Positions 46,640 to 57,611 of a stretch of 64,000 nucleotides of DNA are shown here, piece by piece. How positions within the stretch are numbered: the first letter of the stretch is position 1; the number at the start of each line of letters is the position of its first letter. A program made the translations under genes and the position numbers. This stretch comes from Archangium violaceum Cb vi76. GTDB taxonomy: Bacteria; Myxococcota; Myxococcia; Myxococcales; Myxococcaceae. A model generated the notes under the pieces. That model had not been told where the DNA came from. It made no database searches and saw nothing but the letters and a program-made list of their open reading frames with translations. The stretch spans positions 1 through 64,000 of the forward strand of contig NZ_JPMI01000220.1 of NCBI RefSeq assembly GCF_000733295.1, in the 5' to 3' direction.

Positions 46640-47221
46640 TCACCAGCGGTGCCAGGTGAAGAGGCAGTCGATGAGCTGGGCCTTGCCTACCTCCCAATTG
46701 GCCGTGCGCGGGACGAGGTCTGGCACAGGAGTGAGGAGGATATCGTTGGACAGGCGGGTGAAACCGAAGGTGGACTCGATGAGTCCGGCGAGCCTCGCCT
46801 CGTGCGATTGGAATTCAGGGGGGAAGGGGGGAAAGCGCAGCCAGTAGTCCGCTCCGGGCAGGCTCTTGTCCGTGTGAGAGGCGTAGAGGGCATACACCGG
46901 GGCGAGCTGGCTCAGCAGCGCGACGACGCAGTCGTCACGAGGCCCCCCTGGCTTGAATCCCGGGAGGGAGACCCGAACGCTGTAACAGGGGTCATGGTAG
47001 GGAACGGTCGTGTCCCAGAGATGGCTGTTGGGAAACGTTTCACGAAGCTGCTGGATGAAGCCCGTCCAGGCAGGTGAAGGTGTCACATGGGCGTGGACCA
47101 GCGCGGTGAGGCGCTGGCCTTCTTCTGACGCGTCGTAGCGAGGATCCTCGTTGAGAAGGCCAGCCGGGTGGTAGCGGTGGACGAGGTGGACGAGCTCGTC
47201 GGCTGTTGGTTTCGGATTCAT
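46640..47221 (-). CDS. Hypothetical protein, possible toxin-associated family
   Basis: This 193-residue soluble protein starts with a helical DELVHLVHRYHPAG segment and has a mixed middle region with many aromatic residues (PYHDPCYSV, DYWLRFPPFPPEF). AGAGGA lies nine bases before the ATG. I do not recognise a family with certainty. The size, acidity and position beside an effector-like gene would fit an immunity or accessory protein, but that is only context. Confidence 0.6.
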   Translation of the reverse strand: MNPKPTADELVHLVHRYHPAGLLNEDPRYDASEEGQRLTALVHAHVTPSPAWTGFIQQLRETFPNSHLWDTTVPYHDPCYSVRVSLPGFKPGGPRDDCVVALLSQLAPVYALYASHTDKSLPGADYWLRFPPFPPEFQSHEARLAGLIESTFGFTRLSNDILLTPVPDLVPRTANWEVGKAQLIDCLFTWHRW

Positions 47222-47301
47222 GAACGGGGTCCTCTAGAAGTGACTCTGGAGAGGACGTTGGACCCTTCTTCCGTGGCCGAGACGCACGGAGGGCTCTGTT
47301 G

Positions 47302-47778
47302 TCATGGAAACGTCATCGGGTTGATGCCAGATGTCCGGAATTTGGTGACGGTTGCACCCGGAATCGGGCCGGACACCTTGTCCGTCAGGATGCTCTGCAT
47401 GTGCTCCCTGAATTTGATGCAGGCCAGGGCGGTTGGCTGGTGCTCCCTCAGGACACGACGTGCGGCATGGTCCGCCGCCTTGGCGGCTTCCACTTGTGCG
47501 AATTCATTCGTCACCCAGACATCCCCATACTTTTCCGGGACGCCCACTTCGATGTCGCAGGTAGCGGTTGCGGAGAACATCGGGGAAATCCTGCCCAGCA
47601 GGATGAGCACCTGGGCGACCTTCCATCCTCCTCCGTCTGGCCCGGTATAGGGCACGACGGGGCTGAACTGGAACATGGACGGCGAGATGTGGCCGCCGAC
47701 GCAACCAAGCTGGCAGGTGCCGAGGGCTGCCAGTAACAGCAGGACCACTCGTCCAGTGAATGATGGCTGGATGTGCAT
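47302..47778 (-). CDS. Small lipoprotein of unknown function
   Basis: This 158-residue protein has a lipoprotein signal peptide (VVLLLLAALGTC, lipobox QLGC, Cys ~26). The mature part is mixed, with a hydrophobic segment (VAQVLILLGRI), several Cys residues and a helix rich in Ala (VEAAKAADHAARR). GGGAGG lies five bases before the ATG. Lies 80 bases upstream of the 46640 gene on the same strand, so they may be co-transcribed. No family recognised. Confidence 0.65.
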   Translation of the reverse strand: MHIQPSFTGRVVLLLLAALGTCQLGCVGGHISPSMFQFSPVVPYTGPDGGGWKVAQVLILLGRISPMFSATATCDIEVGVPEKYGDVWVTNEFAQVEAAKAADHAARRVLREHQPTALACIKFREHMQSILTDKVSGPIPGATVTKFRTSGINPMTFP

Positions 47779-47842
47779 GTGACCTCCCTGCCAGCAGTGA
47801 CTCCACTGGGAAGGCTGGATGGCCTTTCCCCACCCAGGCGGC

Positions 47843-48754
47843 TCAGAACTGCCCGGAGAACACCACGCCGCCGAGGCCGCCGGACACGTTCATCGACATG
47901 CGCGCGGCCCGGGTCGCCGGCGCCTCCTGGCGGCCATGGAGCAACAGGGGCATGCCCACGCCGAAGAGGGTGCCCGCGGCGGCGCCCACCAGCACGTCCG
48001 TGAGGTAGTGCTTGTCCGCGCCCATGCGCAGCAGCCCGATGGAGGCCGCCGCCGGCAGCCCCACCGCCCAGATGAGCCAGCGGTTCTTGTAGCCACGCAG
48101 CTCGGACACCGTGCCCGCCGCCGTGACGAGCGCGAAGGCCATGTTGGTGTGCCCGCTGTAGAAGGACAGGTTGTTGTCGGTGGGGTGTTTGGTGAGGGGC
48201 TTCTGGTCCTCGGGCAGCACGTGGACGAAGGGGCGCTCGCGGCCCACCGAGAACTTCACCACCTGGTTCACCAGCGCGGCCACCGCCGCCGTCTCGATGA
48301 TGATGGTGGCGTCCTCCGCGTAGTAGCGCGGCGGCGCGCCGCTCCCCGAGGACAACAGGTACTGCCCCCCGAGCACGCCGGCCGGGAGCAGGCCGAAGCC
48401 CCCGATGTTGCTCCACAGATCCCAGCGGTCACGCCCCTCGGGCGTTTCCGCCGCCACGCCTCGTCCCCACCGGTCCAGCGCGTTGAGGGTGTCCGTCCCA
48501 TCCGCCGCGCGGTCGCACCAGCGGCAGGTCGCCGGGGCCAGCTCGTCCTTGAAGACGGTCTCGCTGGCGATCCACAGCAGTCCGGCGGTGCCGGTGATGA
48601 TGCCCTCGCGCGTCCAGTTGAAGTCGAGCGCCTGGAGCGTGGGGGCGTCCGCCGCCTGCTGGGCCCCCGAGGGGAGGGCCTCGGAGGGGACTGGAGCGGC
48701 GGCCAGGGAGGCGAGCGCAAGAAAACAGAGAGCGGTAGGCATGCCGGCCAGCAT
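47843..48754 (-). CDS. PAP2-family phosphatase
   Basis: This 303-residue membrane phosphatase has a signal peptide and about five TM segments. The three acid-phosphatase motifs are present: KFSVGRERP, SFYSGHT and RMGADKHYLTD (R-x5-H-x3-D). Likely dephosphorylates a lipid phosphate such as undecaprenyl pyrophosphate or phosphatidate at the periplasmic face. ATG 48754 has GGAGG eight bases upstream. It is divergent from addB across 40 bases, so their promoters must overlap. Confidence 0.88.
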   Translation of the reverse strand: MLAGMPTALCFLALASLAAAPVPSEALPSGAQQAADAPTLQALDFNWTREGIITGTAGLLWIASETVFKDELAPATCRWCDRAADGTDTLNALDRWGRGVAAETPEGRDRWDLWSNIGGFGLLPAGVLGGQYLLSSGSGAPPRYYAEDATIIIETAAVAALVNQVVKFSVGRERPFVHVLPEDQKPLTKHPTDNNLSFYSGHTNMAFALVTAAGTVSELRGYKNRWLIWAVGLPAAASIGLLRMGADKHYLTDVLVGAAAGTLFGVGMPLLLHGRQEAPATRAARMSMNVSGGLGGVVFSGQF

Positions 48755-48794
48755 AAATAGCGCCTCCGCCCCGTTCTACACTCCGCCGCCCCGT

Positions 48795-51700
48795 ATGACC
48801 GATTCCCGCCGTACCCTCCAGGTCTTCCCCGACAATGGCCGCCGTCAAGCCGCCCTGCGCGCGGCTCGCGGCCATGCGGGAGTCGTGCGTGGAGAAGCCT
48901 TCCTGACCTGGGAGGGCTTCCTCGACGCGCTCGGAGGGGCGCGGGAGCTGGGGCGCCGTCCGTGCTCGCCCGTCGTGGCGCGCACCGTGGTGGCCTCGCT
49001 GGCCCAGGGCTTGAGCGAGACGCCCTTCGGCGACTACGTGCACGAGCCCGCCTTCGCCCGCGCCGCGCTGGAGGTGCTGCTGGACCTCAAGGCCGGTCGG
49101 CTCTCCCCTCGGGAGCTGCAGGACGCGCTGGAGGTGCTCCCTCCCGAGCGGCGCAACCGGGCCCGGACGCTCGCGCTGTTGCACCACGCCTACGAGCAGA
49201 AGATGGCCGAGCTGGCCCTGGCGGACCGCGAGGACGTGGTGCGTGGGGCGCGCGAGGCCCTGGAGCGTCAGGCCTGGCCCTCGGCCTGGGACGACGTGGG
49301 CGGCATCGTGCTGCACGGCATCTACGACGTGCGGCCCTCGGGGCTGGAGCTGCTGATGGCCCTGGCGGCCGTCTGTGACGCGCGCCGGGTGACGATGCGC
49401 GTGGAGACGCCGGTGGGTGGCTCGCCGGTGGCGGACGCGGCGCTGGCGGCCCTCTTCCGCGCCTTCGAGAACCGGGGCGAGACGCTGCCCCACGTGGACC
49501 TCTTCAAGGCGGACGTCACCTTCGAGTCCCGCCCCATGGTGGAGCTCGGCCGCCACCTCTTCTCGCCCCGAGCGGCGAAGGACGTGCTGAAGGACGCGGT
49601 GGAGGGCCTGCGGATGTGGAGCGCGGGCTCGGTCCGGGACGAGGCCCGGCTCATCGCCCGGGACGTGCGCCGCAAGGTGTCCGAGGGGGTGCCACCGGGG
49701 AGCATCGCCGTGGCGTGGCGCGACCTGGGCTCCGAGGCCCGCTGGGTGGCGGACGCGCTCGGCGAGCTGGGCGTCCCCGTGCGCCTGCCCTGGGGCGAGC
49801 CGCTCGCGCTGGCCGGTCCGGTGCGTCTGGCGTTGGATCTGCCGCTGCTGGTGGAGGACGGCTTCCCCGCAGAGCGCGTGGCCGAGCTGGTCTCCAGCCG
49901 TTACGCGCCCGCGCTCTCCCGGGGAGCGCCCGCGGCTCCGGCGACGCTCCTCACGCTCGCGGCCGTGCGGGATGACCGCCTGGGCGCGACGCGGGGCAAG
50001 GGCGCGTATGACCTGCGCCTGGAGTCCCTGGCGAGGCGGCTGGAGCCGTTGCCGGACCAGGTGCGGAAGAAGGAGCAGCAGCGCGCCCACGAGGCCCGGG
50101 TGCTGCGCGAGCGGTGCCTCTTCCTGTTGGAGTCCTGCCGCCGCATTCCAGAGCAGGGCCGGGTCTCGGAGCTGCTCGCCGCGTGGTGGCAGGTGGTGCG
50201 GCGGCTGGGGTTGCTGGACTCGGAGGGGGCGCTGGAGGCCACCTCGGAGGAGGGCCTGGGGGCGCTCGTGCTGGATGCGCGGGCCCGGGACGATGCCGCG
50301 CGGGCGGCGCTGGCCCAGCGGGTGCGTGAGCTGGAGCGGACGCTCGCGGCGGTGGGCGGAGGCCCCCGGCTGAAGCGGCGCACCTTCGGCCGCTGGCTGC
50401 AGGACATGATGCGCGACGTGCACCTGCCCGCGCGTGGGCCCGCGACGGGCGCCGTGGAGGTGCTGGACGTCCGCGAGCTGGAGGGGCGCACCTTCGAGCA
50501 TGTCTTCATCGGAGGCCTGGCCGAGGGCCGTTTCCCCGGCCGCGAGGCGCCCAACGCGCTGCTGGGGGATACCGAGCGCATCGCCCTCAACAAGCACCTG
50601 GGCCGGGACATCTTCCGCCTCACGGGCGGCGAGTTCGAGGACCGCGCGCCCTGGCGTCTCACCGAGGATCGGCTCCTGTTCGCCAGCGTGCTGGCCGCCG
50701 CCGGGGAGACGGTGAGCCTGTCCTTCGCGGTGGAGGGGCAGGGGGGCCAGGAGCAGGCGCCTTCCACCTTCCTGGAGGAGGTGCGGCGGTTGACGGGCAC
50801 TTCGTGGGAGGCGCGCTCGCTGCCGGCCATCGTGTCACTCGACGAGGTGCTCACCGAGGCGGAGCTGCGCCAGCGCGTGGTGTTGGAGTCGCTCGCGCTC
50901 CAGCGGCTGCGCGTCTCCACGCCGGACCCCGCCCGGAACGTGCTCCAGCGGCACTTCGAGGGTGCACCGTGGCTCGTCTCGGCGAAGGAGATGGTGCAGG
51001 TGGAGATCGAGCGCCTGCACTTCTTCGGCGACACGCGCAAGCGCGCGGGCCGTTACACCGGCGCGGTGGAGGATCCGGCCCTGGGCGAGGCCATCCGCGA
51101 GGCGTTCCGCTTCAACGAGGAGCGGCCGTTGTCGGCCTCGGCGCTGGCCCGCTTCGGGAACTGTGGCTTCCAGGGGTTCCTGTCCTACGGGCTCAAGGTG
51201 CCCGAGCCGGAGCAGCCGGGCGAGGAGTTCGATCGCCGGGGGCAGGGCGTCTTCTGGCACCGGGTGCTGGAGGAGTTCTTCAAGCGGCTCAAGGAGCGCA
51301 AGCTGCTGGGTCGGGGCCTGGAGGAGATACCGGAGACGCTGCTGGACGAGGTGCTGGACGAGGTGCGGGAGCACTTCGAGCAGCGGCACTACGTGGGCCA
51401 CCCGGCGCTGTGGCGGCTGGCGCGCGAGCGGGCGAAGAACATGGTGCGCCGCATCCTCATGGACGAGCGGCGGGGCCTGCCCTTCGAGCGCTTCGAGCCC
51501 GCGGGCTTCGAGCTGCGCTTCGGGCCTCGCAACCCGGCGGAGGGGTGGAAGGACGTGACGCTCCAGGTGGGCGAGGACGTCATCCACTTCGAGGGCACCA
51601 TCGACCGGCTGGACATGGCGGACGGCGAGGTGGGTGTCATCGACTACAAGTCCGGCAGGCTGTCGAAGTCGGAGCTGAAGAAGAAGCTGCTCGACTCGGA

Positions 51701-52046
51701 CTTCCAGCTCCCGTTGTACCTGTACGCGGCGCGGGCGAGCGGTCACCGGAACACGCGCAATGCCGCGTGGTTCTCGCTGCGCACGGGAGACGTCATCTAC
51801 CTGTCCGACGTGCTGGAGAAGGACGCCGTCGAGCTGGAGGAGCTGCTGTCCACCGAGCCCCAGGTGCGGGAGCGGTTGGCGGCGGAGGCGAAGCCCAACC
51901 TGGCCAACGCGGTGGAGGCGTTGGTGAACACCGTGAGGGCGGGGCAGTTCGCCATGAGACCGAAGGACTGCGGGAGCTGCGGCTACCGCGCCGTGTGCCG
52001 CATCACCGAGCGGCGGCTCGTGGAGGAGGAGGGTGCCCATGAGTAG
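48795..52046 (+). CDS. addB: AddB-like nuclease/inactivated helicase subunit
   Basis: This 1083-residue protein is the B subunit of an AddAB-type double-strand-break resection enzyme. The N-terminal two thirds resemble a helicase scaffold (VLDVRELEGRTFEHVF, GGLAEGRFPG). The C-terminal PD-(D/E)XK nuclease is intact: GTIDRLD, VIDYKSG and QLPLYLYA. Cys residues for a 4Fe-4S cluster frame it (FGNCGFQG before, CGSCGYRAVC at the end), as in AddB. The stop overlaps the addA start by eight bases. The symbol is given for the family; the local name may differ in Myxococcota. Confidence 0.88.
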   Translation: MTDSRRTLQVFPDNGRRQAALRAARGHAGVVRGEAFLTWEGFLDALGGARELGRRPCSPVVARTVVASLAQGLSETPFGDYVHEPAFARAALEVLLDLKAGRLSPRELQDALEVLPPERRNRARTLALLHHAYEQKMAELALADREDVVRGAREALERQAWPSAWDDVGGIVLHGIYDVRPSGLELLMALAAVCDARRVTMRVETPVGGSPVADAALAALFRAFENRGETLPHVDLFKADVTFESRPMVELGRHLFSPRAAKDVLKDAVEGLRMWSAGSVRDEARLIARDVRRKVSEGVPPGSIAVAWRDLGSEARWVADALGELGVPVRLPWGEPLALAGPVRLALDLPLLVEDGFPAERVAELVSSRYAPALSRGAPAAPATLLTLAAVRDDRLGATRGKGAYDLRLESLARRLEPLPDQVRKKEQQRAHEARVLRERCLFLLESCRRIPEQGRVSELLAAWWQVVRRLGLLDSEGALEATSEEGLGALVLDARARDDAARAALAQRVRELERTLAAVGGGPRLKRRTFGRWLQDMMRDVHLPARGPATGAVEVLDVRELEGRTFEHVFIGGLAEGRFPGREAPNALLGDTERIALNKHLGRDIFRLTGGEFEDRAPWRLTEDRLLFASVLAAAGETVSLSFAVEGQGGQEQAPSTFLEEVRRLTGTSWEARSLPAIVSLDEVLTEAELRQRVVLESLALQRLRVSTPDPARNVLQRHFEGAPWLVSAKEMVQVEIERLHFFGDTRKRAGRYTGAVEDPALGEAIREAFRFNEERPLSASALARFGNCGFQGFLSYGLKVPEPEQPGEEFDRRGQGVFWHRVLEEFFKRLKERKLLGRGLEEIPETLLDEVLDEVREHFEQRHYVGHPALWRLARERAKNMVRRILMDERRGLPFERFEPAGFELRFGPRNPAEGWKDVTLQVGEDVIHFEGTIDRLDMADGEVGVIDYKSGRLSKSELKKKLLDSDFQLPLYLYAARASGHRNTRNAAWFSLRTGDVIYLSDVLEKDAVELEELLSTEPQVRERLAAEAKPNLANAVEALVNTVRAGQFAMRPKDCGSCGYRAVCRITERRLVEEEGAHE

Positions 52047-55000
52047 GCCCTTCCACCTGGCGCTGGAGAAGAACCTCGCCCTGATGGCGGGTGCCGGCGC
52101 GGGCAAGACGTACAGCCTGGTGACGATGACGCTGCACCTGCTGGCCGGGGCGCGCGAGGGGGCGACGCCCTTGCGTCCCGCGCGGCTGTGCATGGTGACG
52201 TTCACCGACAAGGCCGCCGCGGAGATGCGTGCGCGTGTCCGGGCCCGGCTGGATGCGCTCGTGCATGCCGAGCCGAAGGTGCTGCTGGAGCCGGAGCTGC
52301 GGGCCTCGCTGGAGCGGCTGGGGCAGCCCTTCCCCACGAAGGACACGTGGCGTGCCCTGCGCGAGGAGCTGGGCTCGGCCTCGGTGGGTACCTTCCACTC
52401 GCTGTGCGGCCAGTTGCTGCGCCGTGCGCCGCCGGGCTCGGGGGTGGACGCGTCCTTCGAGGTGCTCGATGAGCTGGAGGCCCGCACCCTGGTGCTGGAC
52501 GTGTGCGAGCGCGTGGTGCTGGACGCGCTGGAGGCCGGTGACGCGGGCGTGCGCGAGCTGTGCCAGGAGCTGACGTTCTCGGGCTCGGACTTCACCGAGG
52601 GCCTGGTGTCCTCGCTGTCCGCCACCTACGGCAAGTTGCGCGAGGAGGGCCTGCGCGCGGCCGAGGTCCGCATCTCCAGCGCGGAGGCGATGCGTGCCAG
52701 CTTCGAGGCGCTCGTCGAGCGGTGCCGGGGCCTGTGCGCCACGGTGAGCGAGCTGGACACCAAGAAGGGCGAGTGGCGTGAGCTGCGCGAGAAGCTCGAG
52801 GCCGCGCTGGAGGGCCTCACGCCGGAGAACTGCTTCGAACCCGAGCGGTTGCCCTCGCTGAAGGCGGCCTTCCTCGAGGATGGACGCGATGTGCGCCGGC
52901 TGAAGAAGGAGCCGGGCAACTCGATGAAGGAGCTGTACTGGGCCTTCTTCGGGAAGAGCGACGGCTCGGTGATGCGGCTGGAGGACGTGTATGCCGCGTG
53001 GCGCACGGCGCCCTTCGAGGACTCGTTCCGCTCGCTGCTCTCGCAGGTGGAGAAGCGCCACGAGGAGGAGTTCGCCCGGCGCAACGCCCTGGACTTCACC
53101 GCGCTGCTGGTGAAGACGAGGGATCTGCTGCGAGACCTCCCGGACTATCGTCGTCAGGTGCAGGAGCGCCTGGGGGCGCTGATGGTGGACGAGTTCCAGG
53201 ACACCAATCGTTTGCAGCTCGATCTGGTGCTGCTGCTGGCCGAGAAGCGCGACGGAGGCCCGCGTCCGGTACGCCCGGAGGAGAGCCTGGTGGACGCGCT
53301 CCCCCTGGAGCCCGCCTTCCTGTGCGCGGTGGGTGACCGCAAGCAGTCCATCTATGAATTCCGCGGCGCGGATGTGTCCGTCTTCAAGGTGCTGTCGGAC
53401 AAGATCGTCGCCGAAGGTGGCGTGCTCGATTTCATCCAGGGCAACCGGCGCTCGGTGGCGCCGATGCTCGACTTCTTCAACCAGGCCTTCCCCGGCGTGC
53501 TCAAGGCAGGCGAGGGTGGCGCGCGCCCCTACGAAGTGGTGTACGCACCCGAGCAGGATGACTTCACTCCGGTACGCAAGTCCCCGCTTCAAGCCCCGGC
53601 GGTGGAGCGGCTCGTGCTGGATGACGAGGAACTCTCCACGGGGGAGCTGCGCGCGGCGGACGCGGAGTCGGTCGCGAAGCGGTTGAAGGTGATGCTGGCC
53701 CCCGGGCCGGAGCAGATCCTCGTGGCGGTGAGCAAGGAGAGCGAGGAACTGCGCCCGGTGCGTGGCGGGGACGTGGCCATGCTCTTCCGGACCTTCACGC
53801 ACCTGGAGGTGTACCGGCAGGCGCTCATCCGCCACGGCATTCCGCACCGCGTGCTGCGTGGACGTGGCTTCTACGGCGCGCAGGAGGTGCTGGACCTGGC
53901 CTCGCTGTTGTCGCTGCTGGCGGACCCCGAGGACGCGCTCGCCTTCGCGGCGGTGCTGCGTTCGCCGATGGTGGGCCTGTCGGACGCCGCGCTCTTCCGG
54001 CTCGCCGGGCCCGAGGGTCTGTCGTTGTCCGCCGTGGAGCGCGGAGGCTTCTCCTCGCTGGAGGGCCTGCCCGAGGGCGAGCGGGCACGGCTGGAGCGCT
54101 TCCTCACGGCGCTGCCGTCACTGCGGCGCGAGAGGGATCGGCTCGGAGTGCGGGCGCTGCTGCTGGCCGCGATGGAGGTGACGGGCTACCGCGAGTCGCT
54201 CGCGGGCACGCCGTACGCGGAGCAGGCGAGCGCCAACGTGGAGAAGCTGCTCGCGCTGGCGGGCCGGCGTGACGAGCGCGGCACGGGTGGCTGCGTCACC
54301 TTCGCTCGCGAGTTGCAGCGGTTGGCCAACGAGGAGCCCACGGAGGCGCAAGCGGATCTGCTGGAGGCGGGAGATCCTCGCGCGGTGCAGCTGCTCACCA
54401 TCCACCGCGCCAAGGGCCTGGAGTGGCCGGTGGTGATGGTCCCGGCGCTCGGCAGCCTGCGGCGCTTCACCAGTGGACGGGCGCTCTTCGAGCGGACCCA
54501 TGGCTTGTGCCTGCGGCCGTGGTTGCCGGACAGCCTCGAGAAGTACCGCTCCCCCCGTTACGACGAAGTGAAGGACGAGCTGCGGCGGCGCGAGACGGCC
54601 GAGTACAGGCGTGTTCTGTACGTCGCGCTCACCCGTGCCCGCGACAGGCTCATCCTCTCCGGCGGTGAGGAGCGCGGCGCGTCCGATTCATGGTGGTGCC
54701 TGCTCGACGAGCGGCTGGGCGAGGAGCCGCGGTTGCGCGGGCTCGTCGAGGACCTGGACGTGGAGACGTTGCCCGCGCCCCCGGAGGTGGACGAGACGGA
54801 GGACGTGGACCCGTTGGAGCAGGAGGCCCGAGTCGAGGCGGCACTGCAGCGGGTGCACGACACTCCGGCGCTGGCCACGCCCGAGGTGGCGGCGGTGGGG
54901 ACCGAGGCCGTGCAGGACTTCATGGTCTGTCCGCGCCGCTACCGTTACGTGCACCAGCTCGGGCTGCGAGCGGAGGGCGCGCCGTGGGAGACACCGCCGC

Positions 55001-55710
55001 GCGTGTCACCGCTGTACATCGAGCGGGACGCCTGGGGCGCACCGGCGCTGGGTGTCTCGGACCGGGTGCTGGCGCTGTTGCGCGGGGTGGATTTCCGGCT
55101 CGCCGGGACTCCGCCCACGGAGCGGCGGGGCCGGCTGGAGGCGCTCGTGCGCGAGGTGGGCTGGGACCTGGGCGAGGACGGAGTGGAGGAGGCGCTGGCC
55201 ACCGTGGAGCGCTTCCTGGGCACGGCGTTCGCTCGCGAACTGGCCGCCGCCCCCGTGTCGACCGTGCATCGCGCGTTGCCTTTCGTGCTGTCCCTGCCGG
55301 GAGAGGCCCCCGCGGCGCTCGAGGGCGAAGTGGACCTGCTGTGGCAGACGCCCGCGGGCGAGGCGCGGGTGGTCGTCTTCAAGCCGGGCAAGCGGCCGCC
55401 TCGAGGTGTGGAGGCGCATGCCGAGTCGCTGGCGGCCGTGCTGCTGGCCGCGCGGCGGCTGGTGCGCGAGGACGTACCCGTGGAGGTGGGGGTGGCCTTC
55501 CTGGGTGAGGACGTGCCGGAGCCGGAGTTCCCCGCCCCCGCCGTTGACATGCAAGTCATTGCCGAGCGCCTGCGGGAAGCCGCTCGGGGACTGGTGGAGG
55601 CGGATGTCCAGGGCCGCTGGCCGGGCAGGGAACCGTCCGTCTGCCAGACGTTGGCCTGTGGTTATGCCGGCCATTGCCATTCCGTGGCACTTCCCACTTC
55701 AGGCCGATGA
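52039..55710 (+). CDS. addA: AddA-like helicase with a degenerate nuclease domain
   Basis: This 1223-residue UvrD-type superfamily 1 helicase carries Walker A AGAGAGKTYS (~17-26), VDEFQDTN (~383), GDRKQSIYEFRG (~432) and TIHRAKGLEWPV (~785). The C-terminal region has the layout of the AddA nuclease, but VVDYKTG is replaced by VVVFKPG: the catalytic Asp is lost, and the later Gln/Tyr motif is also changed (AESLAAVLLAA). The flanking Cys (VCPRR, and C-x4-C-x5-C near the end) are retained and could hold an Fe-S cluster. GGAGGAGGG precedes ATG 52039. With AddB it should unwind and resect DNA ends, using AddB's nuclease only. Confidence 0.9.
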   Translation: MSRPFHLALEKNLALMAGAGAGKTYSLVTMTLHLLAGAREGATPLRPARLCMVTFTDKAAAEMRARVRARLDALVHAEPKVLLEPELRASLERLGQPFPTKDTWRALREELGSASVGTFHSLCGQLLRRAPPGSGVDASFEVLDELEARTLVLDVCERVVLDALEAGDAGVRELCQELTFSGSDFTEGLVSSLSATYGKLREEGLRAAEVRISSAEAMRASFEALVERCRGLCATVSELDTKKGEWRELREKLEAALEGLTPENCFEPERLPSLKAAFLEDGRDVRRLKKEPGNSMKELYWAFFGKSDGSVMRLEDVYAAWRTAPFEDSFRSLLSQVEKRHEEEFARRNALDFTALLVKTRDLLRDLPDYRRQVQERLGALMVDEFQDTNRLQLDLVLLLAEKRDGGPRPVRPEESLVDALPLEPAFLCAVGDRKQSIYEFRGADVSVFKVLSDKIVAEGGVLDFIQGNRRSVAPMLDFFNQAFPGVLKAGEGGARPYEVVYAPEQDDFTPVRKSPLQAPAVERLVLDDEELSTGELRAADAESVAKRLKVMLAPGPEQILVAVSKESEELRPVRGGDVAMLFRTFTHLEVYRQALIRHGIPHRVLRGRGFYGAQEVLDLASLLSLLADPEDALAFAAVLRSPMVGLSDAALFRLAGPEGLSLSAVERGGFSSLEGLPEGERARLERFLTALPSLRRERDRLGVRALLLAAMEVTGYRESLAGTPYAEQASANVEKLLALAGRRDERGTGGCVTFARELQRLANEEPTEAQADLLEAGDPRAVQLLTIHRAKGLEWPVVMVPALGSLRRFTSGRALFERTHGLCLRPWLPDSLEKYRSPRYDEVKDELRRRETAEYRRVLYVALTRARDRLILSGGEERGASDSWWCLLDERLGEEPRLRGLVEDLDVETLPAPPEVDETEDVDPLEQEARVEAALQRVHDTPALATPEVAAVGTEAVQDFMVCPRRYRYVHQLGLRAEGAPWETPPRVSPLYIERDAWGAPALGVSDRVLALLRGVDFRLAGTPPTERRGRLEALVREVGWDLGEDGVEEALATVERFLGTAFARELAAAPVSTVHRALPFVLSLPGEAPAALEGEVDLLWQTPAGEARVVVFKPGKRPPRGVEAHAESLAAVLLAARRLVREDVPVEVGVAFLGEDVPEPEFPAPAVDMQVIAERLREAARGLVEADVQGRWPGREPSVCQTLACGYAGHCHSVALPTSGR

Positions 55711-55733
55711 CGGCCCGTGGGGAAGCATGGTAA

Positions 55734-57056
<1,323 letters not shown>

Positions 57057-57071
57057 GCCGTCCGCGGTTGC

Positions 57072-57095
57072 GGAACTCCGGACAATCGGAGTTCC
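57072..57095 (+). terminator. Hairpin after purA, no T-run
   Basis: GGAACTCCG (57072-57080) and CGGAGTTCC (57087-57095) form a perfect nine-base-pair stem with a six-base loop, 16 bases after the purA stop. No T-run follows on the plus strand, so it may stabilise the mRNA or work with Rho rather than terminate alone. Confidence 0.5.
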
Positions 57096-57179
57096 CGGGA
57101 AGTCAGGCCCCAGACTCCCCCGGCAGGAAAGCGAGAGAGCGGGTGGCGGATGTCAGCCCCCCGCCTTAGCTTTTTTCGT

Positions 57180-57608
57180 ATGGACCGGGGCGATTCGAAG
57201 GCAGGGAGGCAGGTGTTCCGCCCACACGCAGTGCTCGCGGCCATCATGGGTGCCGCGACCCTGCTCTGGCTGGGCGTCTTGTTGTACCTACTGCGTTTCG
57301 ACGGGGTTCCGGTCCAGACATTCCTGTCGGCGATCTTCTTCGTCCTCTTCTTCGCCGTGTCGGTGACGTACTACGGCCGCACGCGGATCATCGTGGACTC
57401 GGGAGGCATCACGTACCGGGGCATGGTGCGCACGCGGCGCTTCTCCTTCGCGGACATCAACAAGGTGGACGTGCTGCCCGGGCCGGTGACGGTGTACGCC
57501 GTGCGCGGCAAGCGGGGCCTGGTGCACTTCACCAGCCTCTTCGCGCACCACCGGCACCTGGCGCGGCTCCTCGTCGAGCGGGCCGGGCTCTCTCCGCTGC
57601 GCGCCTGA
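57180..57608 (+). CDS. Two-TM protein with PH-like domain
   Basis: This protein has about 142 residues: two TM helices (~15-38 and ~45-62), then a PH-like beta domain (~65-140: RTRIIVDSGGITYRG, RRFSFADINKVDV). This resembles the bacterial PH/YdbS/DUF304 group of small membrane proteins. No clear ribosome site at ATG 57180; ATG 57150 is the alternative. It runs to within four bases of the convergent FHA gene. Function unknown. Confidence 0.72.
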   Translation: MDRGDSKAGRQVFRPHAVLAAIMGAATLLWLGVLLYLLRFDGVPVQTFLSAIFFVLFFAVSVTYYGRTRIIVDSGGITYRGMVRTRRFSFADINKVDVLPGPVTVYAVRGKRGLVHFTSLFAHHRHLARLLVERAGLSPLRA

Positions 57609-57611
57609 GCC

